Assembly: GCF_029601685.1 (NCBI RefSeq)
Contig: NZ_JARRIR010000002.1
Location: 496,001-560,000, forward strand
Direction of reading: 5' to 3'
DNA: 64,000 nucleotides
Source of the DNA: Metarhizobium sp017305935
GTDB lineage: Bacteria > Pseudomonadota > Alphaproteobacteria > Rhizobiales > Rhizobiaceae
Shown here: piece after piece, positions 53,237 to 62,067 of the stretch
Position numbering within the stretch: the first letter of the stretch is position 1
Layout: each line of letters opens with the position of its first letter
Notes under the pieces: generated by a model
The model's input: only the letters and a program-made list of their open reading frames with translations
Database searches by the model: none
Told to the model about the DNA's origin: nothing
Position numbers and translations under genes: made by a program

Positions 53237-55573
53237 ATGGACACCTCGACCTTCGAACTGAAGAGCGACATCAACGGCCGCATGCATGTCTCGCTCAAGC
53301 ATGATTCCGCCCACAAGCATGTCTCCGGCGAGGCCGAATATATCGACGACATCCCCGAAATGGCCGGCACGCTGCATGGCGCGGTCGGGCTTTCCACCTG
53401 CGCCCATGGCGAGATCGTTTCCATCGATCTGGCGGCGGTGCGCGCCGCCCCCGGCGTCGTGCGTGTCTTCACCGGCAAGGATGTGCCCGGTGTCAACGAC
53501 GTCTCGCCCGGCGGGCGTCATGACGAGCCACTGCTCGCCACCGACCGGGTGGAATTCCACGGCCAGCCGATCTTCGCCGTGATTGCCGAGACACGCGAGG
53601 CCGCCCGCCGCGCCGCGCGTCTAGCGAAGATCGAATACAAGCCTCTGCCGCATTACCTCGATGTCGACAGCGCCCGGCAGAATGGCGGCGCGCTGGTCAC
53701 CGAGCCGATGACGCTGAAACGCGGCGAGCCGGAAGCCGAACTCGACAAGCCGCCCTTCCGCCTGCAGGGCCGGATGGCCATCGGCGGCCAGGAGCATTTC
53801 TATCTCGAAGGCCATATTGCCATGGCCATTCCCGGCGAGGACGAAGAGGTCACCGTCTGGTCCTCCACCCAGCATCCAAGCGAAGTGCAACATATGGTCG
53901 GCCATGTGCTCGGCATCCCCTCCAATGCCGTGACGGTGCAGACGCGGCGCATGGGCGGCGGTTTCGGCGGCAAGGAAACGCAAGGCAACCAGTTCGCGGC
54001 CCTCGCGGCGCTGGCGGCCAAGACCTTGAAACGGCCGGTGAAATTCCGCCCCGACCGCGACGAGGACATGGTGATGACCGGCAAGCGCCACGATTTCGTG
54101 GTCGATTACGACGTCGCCTATGACGGCGACGGCCGCATCCATGCCGTCGATGCCACCTTTGCGGCGCGCTGCGGCTTTTCCTCCGATCTCTCCGGCCCGG
54201 TCACCGACCGCGCCCTCTTCCATGCCGACAGCTCCTACTTCTATCCGCATGTGAAGCTGACCTCGCAACCGCTGAAGACGCATACGGTTTCCAACACCGC
54301 CTTCCGCGGCTTCGGCGGCCCGCAGGGCATGGTCGGCGGCGAGCGCATCATCGAGGAAATTGCCTATGCGACGGGGAAAGACCCGCTCGATATCCGCAAG
54401 GCGAATTTCTACGGCCAGCCGGGCTCGGGGCGCGATCTGACGCCCTATCACCAACAGGTGCAGGACAATATCATCGCCCGCCTGGTTGACGAGCTGGAAC
54501 ACTCCAGCGATTACCGCGCCCGCCGGCAGGCTATCGTCGATTTCAACCGCAGCAGCCGTTTCATCCGCAAGGGCATCGCGCTGACGCCGGTAAAGTTCGG
54601 CATTTCCTTTACCATGACCGCCTTCAACCAGGCCGGCGCGTTGGTGCATGTCTACAATGACGGCTCGATCCACTTGAACCATGGCGGCACCGAAATGGGC
54701 CAGGGCCTGAACACCAAGGTGGCGCAGGTGGTGGCCGAAACCTTCCAGGTGGATATCGACCGCATCCGCATCACCGCGACGACCACGGCCAAGGTGCCAA
54801 ACACGTCCGCCACCGCCGCCTCCTCCGGCTCCGACCTCAACGGCATGGCGGCTTACGACGCCGCCCGCCAGATCAAGGAACGGCTGATCGAATTCGCCGC
54901 CTCGGCTTACGGCGTCGAGGCGACGGAGGTCGAGTTTCTGCCCAACCGGGTGCGCATCGGCGGCGAGGTCGTGCCCTTCGATACGTTCGTGCGCATGGCC
55001 TATTTCGCCCGCGTGCAGCTTTCCGCCGCCGGCTTCTACAAGACGCCGAAAATCCATTGGGACCGGCAGAGTGGCAAGGGCCATCCCTTCTATTATTTCG
55101 CCTATGGCGCCGCCTGCAGCGAGGTCTCCATCGACCTGCTGACCGGCGAATACATGATGGAGCGCACCGATATCCTCCACGATGTCGGCAAGTCGCTGAA
55201 CCCGGCGCTGGATATCGGCCAGATCGAGGGCGCCTTCATCCAGGGCATGGGCTGGCTGACGACGGAGGAATTGTGGTGGGACGACAAGGGGCGGCTTCGC
55301 ACGCATGCGCCCTCCACCTACAAGATCCCGCTCGCCTCCGACCGGCCGAAAGTGTTCAACGTCAAGCTGGCGGATTGGGCCGAAAACGCCGAGCCGACCA
55401 TCGGCCGCTCCAAGGCGGTCGGCGAACCGCCCTTCATGCTGGCGATCTCCGTACTGGAGGCGCTGTCGATGGCGGTCGCCAGCGTTGCCGACTACCGCCT
55501 CTGCCCCCGCCTCGACGCGCCGGCAACGCCGGAACGGATTTTGATGGCGGTTGAGCGGTTGCGGGGGATGTAA
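53237..55573 (+). CDS. xdhB: Xanthine dehydrogenase molybdenum-binding subunit
   Basis: A 778-residue catalytic subunit that oxidises hypoxanthine and xanthine to urate. Mo-cofactor motifs are RRMGGGFGGKETQGNQ, NTAFRGFGGPQGM, MGQGLNTKVAQ and the active-site Glu in KAVGEPPFMLAI. The N-terminus has SAHKHVSGEAEYIDDIPE, typical of XdhB. Length is standard. A terminator follows. The chaperone XdhC, which inserts the sulfurated cofactor, is not encoded downstream, where it often sits. Confidence 0.96.
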   Translation: MDTSTFELKSDINGRMHVSLKHDSAHKHVSGEAEYIDDIPEMAGTLHGAVGLSTCAHGEIVSIDLAAVRAAPGVVRVFTGKDVPGVNDVSPGGRHDEPLLATDRVEFHGQPIFAVIAETREAARRAARLAKIEYKPLPHYLDVDSARQNGGALVTEPMTLKRGEPEAELDKPPFRLQGRMAIGGQEHFYLEGHIAMAIPGEDEEVTVWSSTQHPSEVQHMVGHVLGIPSNAVTVQTRRMGGGFGGKETQGNQFAALAALAAKTLKRPVKFRPDRDEDMVMTGKRHDFVVDYDVAYDGDGRIHAVDATFAARCGFSSDLSGPVTDRALFHADSSYFYPHVKLTSQPLKTHTVSNTAFRGFGGPQGMVGGERIIEEIAYATGKDPLDIRKANFYGQPGSGRDLTPYHQQVQDNIIARLVDELEHSSDYRARRQAIVDFNRSSRFIRKGIALTPVKFGISFTMTAFNQAGALVHVYNDGSIHLNHGGTEMGQGLNTKVAQVVAETFQVDIDRIRITATTTAKVPNTSATAASSGSDLNGMAAYDAARQIKERLIEFAASAYGVEATEVEFLPNRVRIGGEVVPFDTFVRMAYFARVQLSAAGFYKTPKIHWDRQSGKGHPFYYFAYGAACSEVSIDLLTGEYMMERTDILHDVGKSLNPALDIGQIEGAFIQGMGWLTTEELWWDDKGRLRTHAPSTYKIPLASDRPKVFNVKLADWAENAEPTIGRSKAVGEPPFMLAISVLEALSMAVASVADYRLCPRLDAPATPERILMAVERLRGM

Positions 55574-55594
55574 GCCCCGACTTTCCCATGCGAC

Positions 55595-55626
55595 AGAGGC
55601 GGCCCGTGAAAAGCCGCCTCTTTCCA
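55595..55626 (+). terminator. Terminator of the bdhA-xdhA-xdhB operon
   Basis: A perfect 9-bp stem (55595-55603 with 55613-55621) followed by TTCC, 22 bases after the xdhB stop codon. It is also just past the 3' end of the small opposing gene. Confidence 0.8.
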
Positions 55627-55773
55627 TCACCCGCCCAGATGCGGATCGCGCCCGTCGATCAGCCCGATATCGCGCTTGCGCGTCTCGGGCAGCGTCGCCA
55701 TGTCGAGCCGCGCCCGGCCGGCGCCACGGGCGCCAATGAGTTGCGACAACCAGTGTTTCATCCAGTCCACCAT
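55627..55773 (-). CDS. 48-residue DUF1127-like small protein
   Basis: A small basic protein beginning MVDWMKHWLSQLIGARGAGR and ending in a segment (TLPETRKRDIGLIDGRDP) that resembles the DRELRDIGL motif of DUF1127/YjiS-like proteins. The start at 55773 has GCGGAGG with 6-base spacing, much better than an upstream ATG in the same frame. DUF1127 proteins of alphaproteobacteria bind RNA or affect phosphate/carbon responses in known cases; nothing specific can be said here. It sits between xdhB and the LysR gene. Confidence 0.6.
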   Translation of the reverse strand: MVDWMKHWLSQLIGARGAGRARLDMATLPETRKRDIGLIDGRDPHLGG

Positions 55774-55888
55774 CGAAAACCTCCGCAGGGTTTCCCCTGT
55801 CCATTTGATGATCCTGTGGCTAGGATGCGCCAGAAAATCCTGCCGATCCAATCGAATGACCGTCTATATGCATGAAGAGGCCTGATGC

Positions 55889-56812
55889 ATGAAGCTCTCG
55901 AAACAGGTTCCGCTGAACGGCTTGCGCGTTTTCGAGGCGGCGGCCCGGCATCTGAGTTTTACCAAGGCGGGCGAGGAACTCGGCCTGACGCAGACCGCTG
56001 TCAGCTACCAGATCAAGCTGCTGGAAGAGACCATCGGCGAGCCGCTGTTCGAACGCCGGCCGCGCCAGGTGGCGCTGACCGCCGTCGGCGAAAAGCTGGC
56101 GCCGAAGGTGGCGGAGGCTTTCGGGCTGCTGGGCGACGCGCTGTCCTCGGTGCAAACCATGGCCGGCGATACGCTGACCATCCATTCGACCGCCACCTTC
56201 GCCCAGCAATGGTTTTCCCGCCACCTCGGCGCCTTCCAGCTTCGTCATCCGAAAATTGCCGTGCGGCTGCTCGCCTCCGCCAACATGGGGGATTTCAACC
56301 GCGAGAGCGCCGATGTCGCCATCCGCTGGGGCAAGGGCGACTGGCCGGGCCTTGTTTCCCACCGCATCATGCGGCTGGATTTCATGCCGATGCTGAGCCC
56401 GAAACTGGCAGCGCGCAGCGGCGGGCTGAAGGAACCGGCCGACCTGCTGAAGCTGCCGATCATCAGCGCCGGCGATCCCTGGTGGCGGCAATGGTTTACC
56501 GCCGCCGGCATCGAGGAGCCCGGCCTGGAGCGCTTTCCCCAGCATGAATACGGCACGCAACTTCTCGACGCCAACATCGCCATGGCCGGCGATGGCGTCG
56601 CCATCCTCAATCCCGATCATTTTCGCGAGGACATCGCCGCCGGCCGCTTGGTCCAGCCCTTCGACATCCTCTGCAACGACGGCCGCGACTACTGGCTCGC
56701 CTATCCGCAAAGCCGCCGCAACGTGCCGAAGATCAAGGCGTTTCGCACCTGGCTGCTGGCCGAGATGGGCGCGGAAACCTTGCGCGATCAGAACGCCATG
56801 TCGGGGGCGTAG
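55889..56812 (+). CDS. LysR-family regulator, GcvA-like
   Basis: A 307-residue LysR-type regulator. The winged HTH is at residues 1-65 (LNGLRVFEAAARHLSFTKAG, LTQTAVSYQIKLLEETIGEP) and a periplasmic-binding-protein-like effector domain follows (about 92-300). The subgroup resembles GcvA/AmpR regulators (WFSRHLGAFQLRHPKIAVRL, ESADVAIRWGKGDWPG). Its position between xdhB and puuD suggests a role in purine catabolism, but it is not the usual regulator and this is inference. Its 3' end overlaps the next, opposing gene by 25 bp. Confidence 0.87.
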   Translation: MKLSKQVPLNGLRVFEAAARHLSFTKAGEELGLTQTAVSYQIKLLEETIGEPLFERRPRQVALTAVGEKLAPKVAEAFGLLGDALSSVQTMAGDTLTIHSTATFAQQWFSRHLGAFQLRHPKIAVRLLASANMGDFNRESADVAIRWGKGDWPGLVSHRIMRLDFMPMLSPKLAARSGGLKEPADLLKLPIISAGDPWWRQWFTAAGIEEPGLERFPQHEYGTQLLDANIAMAGDGVAILNPDHFREDIAAGRLVQPFDILCNDGRDYWLAYPQSRRNVPKIKAFRTWLLAEMGAETLRDQNAMSGA

Positions 56813-57147
56813 AAGCAGCGCGGCGTATTTTCATCGGGAAACAGGCAGAGATGGTAGGAGCCGTCCTGGGAGCGGCGGGCGTCGCTCTGCTTGAGGCGGA
56901 AGATATGACTTCGGGTGATCAGGCGGTGGTCGCCGGGCACCAGCAACAACTGGTAGCCGCCGGGTGTGATCGTGACGCTGCGCGTCGGGATCGCCTGGCA
57001 ATCGCCGATCACGGTATTGCCGTTGCAGCAAAAGGCTTCATAACTCCAGCCCGTATGGGCTTCATGGGCTTGAACGCTGGAGGCACAGGCAATCATCACG
57101 GCAAGCATGCCGCGCAAAAGTGTGAAACGGTTTTGCGATAACGGCAT
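56788..57147 (-). CDS. Small exported Cys-containing protein of unknown function
   Basis: A 119-residue protein with a signal-like N-terminus (MPLSQNRFTLLRGMLAVMIA, cleavage after SSVQA) and a short mature domain with five Cys (FCCNGNTVIGDCQ, LCLFP, PRCFYAP). It begins HEAHTGWSYEAFCC. I recall rhizobial conserved hypothetical proteins of this form. The first ~14 codons lie inside a palindromic repeat (57104-57171), so the start is unusual; an internal ATG at 57108 is possible. The 3' end overlaps the convergent LysR gene by 25 bp. Confidence 0.65.
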   Translation of the reverse strand: MPLSQNRFTLLRGMLAVMIACASSVQAHEAHTGWSYEAFCCNGNTVIGDCQAIPTRSVTITPGGYQLLLVPGDHRLITRSHIFRLKQSDARRSQDGSYHLCLFPDENTPRCFYAPDMAF

Positions 57148-57171
57148 GCGATAAAGCAAAAATTTAAAGCG
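57104..57171 (+). repeat. 68-bp palindromic intergenic repeat, copy C
   Basis: Nested stems GCATGCCG/CGGCATGC (57105-57112 with 57142-57149) and CGCAAAA/TTTTGCG (57113-57119 with 57131-57137), then a tail CGATAAAGC...TTTAAAGCG that matches the tail of copy A. A second small inverted repeat follows (57166-57205). The element contains the start codon region of the small exported protein gene. Confidence 0.75.
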
Positions 57172-57449
57172 AAGAGAGCGAGTCCGAAGGACCGCGACGC
57201 GCTTTGAGATCGGAATGCAGCGCATGGCACATCTCCATCGATGATGGCGTCGTCTGCAGACTGCATCGCCGATCCCTCGCGCCCGCTCAAAGCCGGGGCA
57301 GCTTGTAGCGATTCAGGATTGCAGGCCAAGGCAAAACGCGCCGGCACGGCTTCCGTTCCTTTCCGCCGTGTATGGCGGCGATTTTCCCTTTCCCGCAACT
57401 CGTTTTTTTCGCAATGTGACGAGTCGGAAAAGAGCACGAGGGGAAGCCG
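57148..57449. other. Intergenic region upstream of puuD
   Basis: About 300 bases without a supported gene. The left part holds the end of repeat copy C and its companion inverted repeat (57166-57205). The right part holds the puuD leader with GAGGGGAAG just before the start. I see no clear operator for the nearby LysR protein. Confidence 0.6.
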
Positions 57450-58688
57450 ATGTATGAATATGCGATAGCCTGGGAATGGCTTGCCTTTGCGATCCGCTGG
57501 CTGCATGTGGTGACCGCGATCGCCTGGATCGGCTCCTCCTTCTATTTCATCGCCCTCGATCTCGGCCTGGTGAAACGCCCGCATCTGCCGCCCGGCGCCT
57601 ATGGCGAGGAATGGCAGGTGCATGGCGGCGGCTTCTACCATATCCAGAAATATCTGGTGGCGCCGGCCAACATGCCGGAGCATCTCGTCTGGTTCAAATG
57701 GGAGAGCTACGCCACCTGGCTTTCCGGCTTCGCGCTGCTCTGCGTCGTCTATTATGGCGGCGCCGATCTGTTCCTCATCGACCGGCATGTGCTGGATATC
57801 AGCCAGCCGGTGGCGATCGGCCTCTCCGTCGCATCGCTGGCGCTCGGCTGGCTCGTCTATGATCTCCTGTGCAAATCGCCGCTCGGCAGGAATATCTGGG
57901 GGCTGATGCTGGTGCTCTATGTGGCGCTGGTCGCGATGGCCTGGGGCTATACGCAGGTGTTCACCGGCCGCGCCGCCTTCCTGCATCTCGGCGCCTTCAC
58001 CGCGACGATCATGTCGGCCAATGTCTTCATGATCATCATCCCCAACCAGAAGATCGTCGTCGCCGACCTGATCGCCGGGCGCACGCCCGATCCGAAATAT
58101 GGCTTCATCGCCAAGCAGCGCTCGCTGCACAACAATTACCTCACCCTGCCGGTGATCTTCTTCATGCTGTCGAACCACTATCCGCTGGCCTTCGGCACGG
58201 CGTTCAACTGGATCATCGCGGCGCTGGTCTTCCTGATGGGCGTCACCATCCGCCACTGGTTCAACACCACCCATGCGCGAAAAGGGCGTCCGACCTGGAC
58301 CTGGATCGCCACCCTCGTCCTGTTCATCCTCATCATGTGGCTTTCCACCGTGCCGAAGGCGCTCACCGGCGAGAGCCAGGCGGCCCTGCCCGCAGCATCG
58401 CAGCGCTTCGCCGCCAATGCGCATTTTCCGGCGGCGAAGGACGTCGTCCAGAGCCGCTGTTCGATGTGCCATGCGGCCGAGCCCGTCTGGGAAGGCATTG
58501 TACGCCCGCCCAAGGGCGTGAAGCTGGAGGAGGATGCCGAGATCGCCACCCATGCCCGCGAGATTTATTTGCAGGCCGGCCGCAGCCATGCCATGCCGCC
58601 CGGCAACGTCACCGAAATCACCCCTGAGGAGCGCCAGGTGCTGACCGCCTGGTTCGAAAGCGCCATATCGCAGGAGAAAACCCAATGA
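57450..58688 (+). CDS. puuD: Urate hydroxylase PuuD (membrane, cytochrome c-fused)
   Basis: A 412-residue membrane protein that oxidises urate to 5-hydroxyisourate without making hydrogen peroxide. The N-terminal ~300 residues form about eight spans with conserved His/Trp (IRWLHVVTAIAWIGSSFYFI, NVFMIIIPNQKIVVADL, NNYLTLPVIFFMLSNHYP). The C-terminus is a periplasmic cytochrome c domain with CSMCH at 337-341, so electrons go to the respiratory chain. It replaces the soluble uricase UaZ. The stop overlaps the guaD start by 4 bp. A ribosome site GAGGGGAAG precedes the ATG. Confidence 0.95.
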   Translation: MYEYAIAWEWLAFAIRWLHVVTAIAWIGSSFYFIALDLGLVKRPHLPPGAYGEEWQVHGGGFYHIQKYLVAPANMPEHLVWFKWESYATWLSGFALLCVVYYGGADLFLIDRHVLDISQPVAIGLSVASLALGWLVYDLLCKSPLGRNIWGLMLVLYVALVAMAWGYTQVFTGRAAFLHLGAFTATIMSANVFMIIIPNQKIVVADLIAGRTPDPKYGFIAKQRSLHNNYLTLPVIFFMLSNHYPLAFGTAFNWIIAALVFLMGVTIRHWFNTTHARKGRPTWTWIATLVLFILIMWLSTVPKALTGESQAALPAASQRFAANAHFPAAKDVVQSRCSMCHAAEPVWEGIVRPPKGVKLEEDAEIATHAREIYLQAGRSHAMPPGNVTEITPEERQVLTAWFESAISQEKTQ

Positions 58689-59998
58689 CATCAATCCTTC
58701 TGCGCGGTCGCACCCTTAGCTTCCACCGCCGGCCGGAAAGCCTCGACGACCACGCCAGCTATGCTTATGAGGAAGACGGCGCCCTGCTGGTCGAGGACGG
58801 AAAAATCCTCGCCCGCGGCGCATACGATACGGTGCGGGCGCAGGCGCAGGCCGATGCGGTCGAGATCGACCATCGCCCGCATCTCCTGCTGCCCGGTTTC
58901 ATCGATACGCATCTGCATTTCCCGCAGATGCAGGTGATCGGCTCCTATGCCGCCAACCTGCTGGAATGGCTGAATACCTATACCTTCCCGGAGGAATGCC
59001 GTTTCGTCGAAAGCGATCATGCGGCGCGTATCGCCGGCCGCCTGTTCGACGAACTCGTACGCCACGGCACGACGACGGCCGTCGCCTATTGCTCGGTCCA
59101 CAAGGCCTCCGCCGACGCCTTCTTCGCCGAAAGCCTCCGGCGTGGGCTGTGCATGGTCGCCGGCAAGGTGATGATGGATCGCAACGCCCCGCAGGGCCTG
59201 CTCGACACGCCGCAGATGGGCTATGACGAAACCCGGGCGATCATCGAGCAATGGCACGGCAAGGGCCGCAATCATGTCGCCATCACTCCGCGCTTCGCCA
59301 TCACCTCGACGCCGCAGCAGATGGAAGCGGCGCAGGCGCTCGCCCGCGACTTTCCCGACCTGCACATCCAGACACATCTCTCCGAAAACATCGAGGAGAT
59401 CGACTATACCTGCTCGCTCTACCCGGATGCCATCGACTATACCGACATCTACGCCCATTACGGCCTGCTCGGAGAAAAGACGCTGCTCGGCCATGCCATC
59501 CACCTGTCGGAACGCGAGATGGACGCGCTGAGCGAGGCGGGCTCCATCGCCGTGCATTGCCCGACCTCGAACCTGTTCCTCGGCTCCGGCCTGTTCCCGT
59601 GGCGAAAGCTGACGCGCCGCGACAAGCCGGTGCGCGTCTCGGTCGCCACCGATATCGGCGGCGGCACCAGCTATTCCATGCTGCGCACGCTGGACGAGGC
59701 CTACAAGATCCAGCAATTGCTGGGCGAACGCCTGAACCCGCTGGAAAGCTTCCACATGATGACCCGCGGCAATGCCGAGGCGCTCGGCCTCGTCGACCGC
59801 ATCGGCACTTTAGAGCCCGGCAGCGATGCCGACATCGTCGTGCTGGATGCCAGCGCGACGCCGGCCATGGCGCTGAAGATGGAGGTGGTCAACCGGCTGA
59901 CGGAGGAGCTTTTCCTGCTGCAGACCATGGGCGACGACCGCGCCGTGATCGAGACCTACGTCGCCGGCAAGCCGGCCAAATCGACACTGACCGCCTGA
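58685..59998 (+). CDS. guaD: Guanine deaminase
   Basis: A 437-residue amidohydrolase that converts guanine to xanthine. The metal-binding HxH is in FIDTHLHFPQMQVIG. Other typical segments are YCSVHKASADAFFAESLRRG, IQTHLSENIEEIDY and the DIGGGTSYSMLRTLDEAYKI region with the catalytic Asp. Length is normal. Translation is coupled to puuD, so guanine deamination and urate oxidation are made together, flanking the xanthine dehydrogenase step encoded upstream. Confidence 0.95.
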   Translation: MTSILLRGRTLSFHRRPESLDDHASYAYEEDGALLVEDGKILARGAYDTVRAQAQADAVEIDHRPHLLLPGFIDTHLHFPQMQVIGSYAANLLEWLNTYTFPEECRFVESDHAARIAGRLFDELVRHGTTTAVAYCSVHKASADAFFAESLRRGLCMVAGKVMMDRNAPQGLLDTPQMGYDETRAIIEQWHGKGRNHVAITPRFAITSTPQQMEAAQALARDFPDLHIQTHLSENIEEIDYTCSLYPDAIDYTDIYAHYGLLGEKTLLGHAIHLSEREMDALSEAGSIAVHCPTSNLFLGSGLFPWRKLTRRDKPVRVSVATDIGGGTSYSMLRTLDEAYKIQQLLGERLNPLESFHMMTRGNAEALGLVDRIGTLEPGSDADIVVLDASATPAMALKMEVVNRLTEELFLLQTMGDDRAVIETYVAGKPAKSTLTA

Positions 59999-60017
59999 GC
60001 CCCGCGCCGGCCGGGCC

Positions 60018-60362
60018 TCACGTCCGGCCCGGCTGTGCCAGCACCACCAGATTGCCGTCGGGATCGCGTAGCCGCATGATCGTCGTATAGTCGGCGGCCT
60101 CGATCCGGTTGGCCTGGATGCCGCCCGCCATCAACCGCTCGCGTTCGCCGGTGATGTCGTCGACCATCAGCGTCAGCGTGCCCTTGCCGGCATGTTCGGT
60201 ATCTTCGAAGAGCTGGAACCCCGCCTGCGTGCCGTGATGCCATTCCACCAGTCCCGACATGGGCTGGGCATCCGGCTGGCGCGCGAAGACATTCGTGAAC
60301 CAGACCACGCTGCGCCCGAGGTCGGAGCAGCTCAATTGCGCGTAGATCGCCGTCAGTGCCAT
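60018..60362 (-). CDS. VOC-family protein
   Basis: A 114-residue single VOC-fold protein (IYAQLSCSDLGRSVVWFTNV; VEWHHGTQAGFQLFED; LTLMVDDITGERERLMAGG; MRLRDPDGNLVVLAQ). It is of the glyoxalase/bleomycin-resistance type; the substrate is unknown. The start at 60362 agrees with the fold; an upstream open extension of 51 residues is unlike the family. It sits between guaD and lldD on the opposite strand. Confidence 0.85.
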   Translation of the reverse strand: MALTAIYAQLSCSDLGRSVVWFTNVFARQPDAQPMSGLVEWHHGTQAGFQLFEDTEHAGKGTLTLMVDDITGERERLMAGGIQANRIEAADYTTIMRLRDPDGNLVVLAQPGRT

Positions 60363-60529
60363 GGTGGTCTCCTTACAGAGAAGGAACCGGGAGAAGCCGT
60401 TTTCGTTCCGGGGCGGCGTGATCCTGTCACAGGTCAACAGAATTGACCTCTCTCGATCCTCCGCCCTTAACAAGCCGGCCCCGGACATGCTATGGCGCGG
60501 TCTGGGTATCAGCAAAACAGGGGTCGGGC

Positions 60530-61669
60530 ATGGGCAAGCCGCTTGAAATCAAGGACATCAAGGCGCTGGCAAAGCGTCGCGTGCCAAAGATGTTCTTCGA
60601 TTATGCCGATAGCGGCGCCTGGACGGAAAGCACCTATCGGGCCAACGAGGACGATTTCGCCAGGATCAAGCTGCGCCAGCGGGTTCTGGTCGACATGACC
60701 AACCGGTCGCTGGCGACGACGATGATCGGCCAGCCGGTCTCCATGCCGGTGGCGCTGTCGCCGACCGGCCTCACCGGCATGCAGCATGCCGATGGCGAGA
60801 TGCTGGCGGCGCAGGCGGCGGAAGAATTCGGCGTTCCCTTCACGCTCTCGACCATGAGCATCTGCTCGATCGAGGATGTCGCCTCCGTCACGACCAAGCC
60901 TTTCTGGTTCCAGCTCTACGTGATGCAGGACCGGGATTTCGTGTTGAACCTCATCGACCGCGCCAAGGCGGCGAAATGCTCGGCGCTGGTGCTGACCCTC
61001 GACCTGCAGATCCTCGGCCAGCGCCACAAGGACATCCGCAACGGCCTGTCGGCGCCGCCGCGCTTCACCCCCAGGCACATCTGGCAGATGGCGACGCGCC
61101 CCGGCTGGTGCATGAAGATGCTCGGCACCAAGCGCCGCACCTTCCGCAACATCGTCGGCCATGCGAAAAGCGTCACCGATCTGTCGTCGCTATCGGTGTG
61201 GACCAGCGAGCAGTTCGATCCGCGCCTGTCGTGGAGCGATGTCGAATGGATCAAGGAACGCTGGGGCGGCCCACTGATCCTCAAGGGCATTCTCGATCCC
61301 GAGGATGCGCAGATGGCGGTCTCGACAGGGGCCGATGCAATCATCGTCTCCAACCATGGCGGCCGCCAGCTCGACGGCGCCATGTCGTCGATCGGCATGC
61401 TGCCGCGCATCGTCGATGCCGTCGGCCACAAGATCGAAGTGCATATGGATGGCGGCATCCGTTCCGGCCAGGATGTGCTGAAGGCGGTGGCGCTGGGCGC
61501 CAGGGGCACCTATATCGGCCGCCCCTTCCTCTACGGCCTCGGCGCCGGCGGCAAGCAGGGCGTCACCGACGTGCTGGAGATCATCCGCAAGGAAATGGAC
61601 GTCACCATGGCGCTTTGCGGCCGTCGCAACATCCAGGATATCGACAAGAGCATTTTGCTGCGCGATTGA
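60530..61669 (+). CDS. lldD: FMN-dependent alpha-hydroxy-acid dehydrogenase (L-lactate dehydrogenase type)
   Basis: A 379-residue enzyme of the lactate/glycolate oxidase family, a membrane-associated FMN barrel that passes electrons to quinone. Motifs are FFDYADSGAWTESTYRANED at the start, the substrate/FMN segment SNHGGRQLDGAMSSIGMLPR with the catalytic His, and DGGIRSGQDVLKAVALGAR. The start at 60530 matches family N-termini; an upstream ATG in frame would add 29 unrelated residues. Neighbouring purine genes yield glyoxylate-type products, but a lactate role is the default. Confidence 0.9.
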   Translation: MGKPLEIKDIKALAKRRVPKMFFDYADSGAWTESTYRANEDDFARIKLRQRVLVDMTNRSLATTMIGQPVSMPVALSPTGLTGMQHADGEMLAAQAAEEFGVPFTLSTMSICSIEDVASVTTKPFWFQLYVMQDRDFVLNLIDRAKAAKCSALVLTLDLQILGQRHKDIRNGLSAPPRFTPRHIWQMATRPGWCMKMLGTKRRTFRNIVGHAKSVTDLSSLSVWTSEQFDPRLSWSDVEWIKERWGGPLILKGILDPEDAQMAVSTGADAIIVSNHGGRQLDGAMSSIGMLPRIVDAVGHKIEVHMDGGIRSGQDVLKAVALGARGTYIGRPFLYGLGAGGKQGVTDVLEIIRKEMDVTMALCGRRNIQDIDKSILLRD

Positions 61670-61710
61670 TTTTTTTCAGCGGGCCGGCAGTCGCCTGCCC
61701 GCTGCCTGAT

Positions 61711-62067
61711 CTAGCTGCCGCGATAGGTCGAATAGCTATAGGGCGAGAGCAGCAGCGGCACATGGTAATGCGCCGTTACGTCGGCGATGCCGAAACGCAG
61801 AGGGATGACATCGAGGAAGGGCGGCTCGGAAAGCGCCACGCCCTTGGCCCGCAGATAATCGCCGGCATGGAAGACCAACTCGTATTCCCCGACCTGAAAA
61901 CTGTCGCCGATCAGGATCGGCCCGCCATCGACGCGGCCGTCGTGATTGGTGACGATGCTGGCGATCTTTTCGCGGGCGTCGCCGGAAAGACGGAAGAGAT
62001 CGATGCGCAGGCCCTGCGCCGGGAGTCCTGCGGCGGTATCGAGAACATGGGTCGTCAATCCGGTCAT
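61711..62067 (-). CDS. hiuH: 5-hydroxyisourate hydrolase
   Basis: A 118-residue transthyretin-like enzyme that opens 5-hydroxyisourate to OHCU. It has the N-terminal LTTHVLDTAAGLPAQGLRID with the active-site His, the conserved SIVTNHDGRVDGG with Arg, and the C-terminal signature YSTYRGS. It acts directly after PuuD. Its start overlaps the allA stop by 4 bp (62064-62067), so the pair is coupled. Confidence 0.95.
   Translation of the reverse strand: MTGLTTHVLDTAAGLPAQGLRIDLFRLSGDAREKIASIVTNHDGRVDGGPILIGDSFQVGEYELVFHAGDYLRAKGVALSEPPFLDVIPLRFGIADVTAHYHVPLLLSPYSYSTYRGS

Noticed and set aside
53621..55804. A 727-codon open frame on the minus strand
   Set aside because: Antisense to xdhB. The translated product has no recognisable fold and the real protein lies on the other strand.
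61670..61710. A terminator between lldD and hiuH
   Set aside because: There is an imperfect GC stem, but the T-run is before it on the plus strand and no T-run follows it on either strand, so it does not fit an intrinsic terminator.
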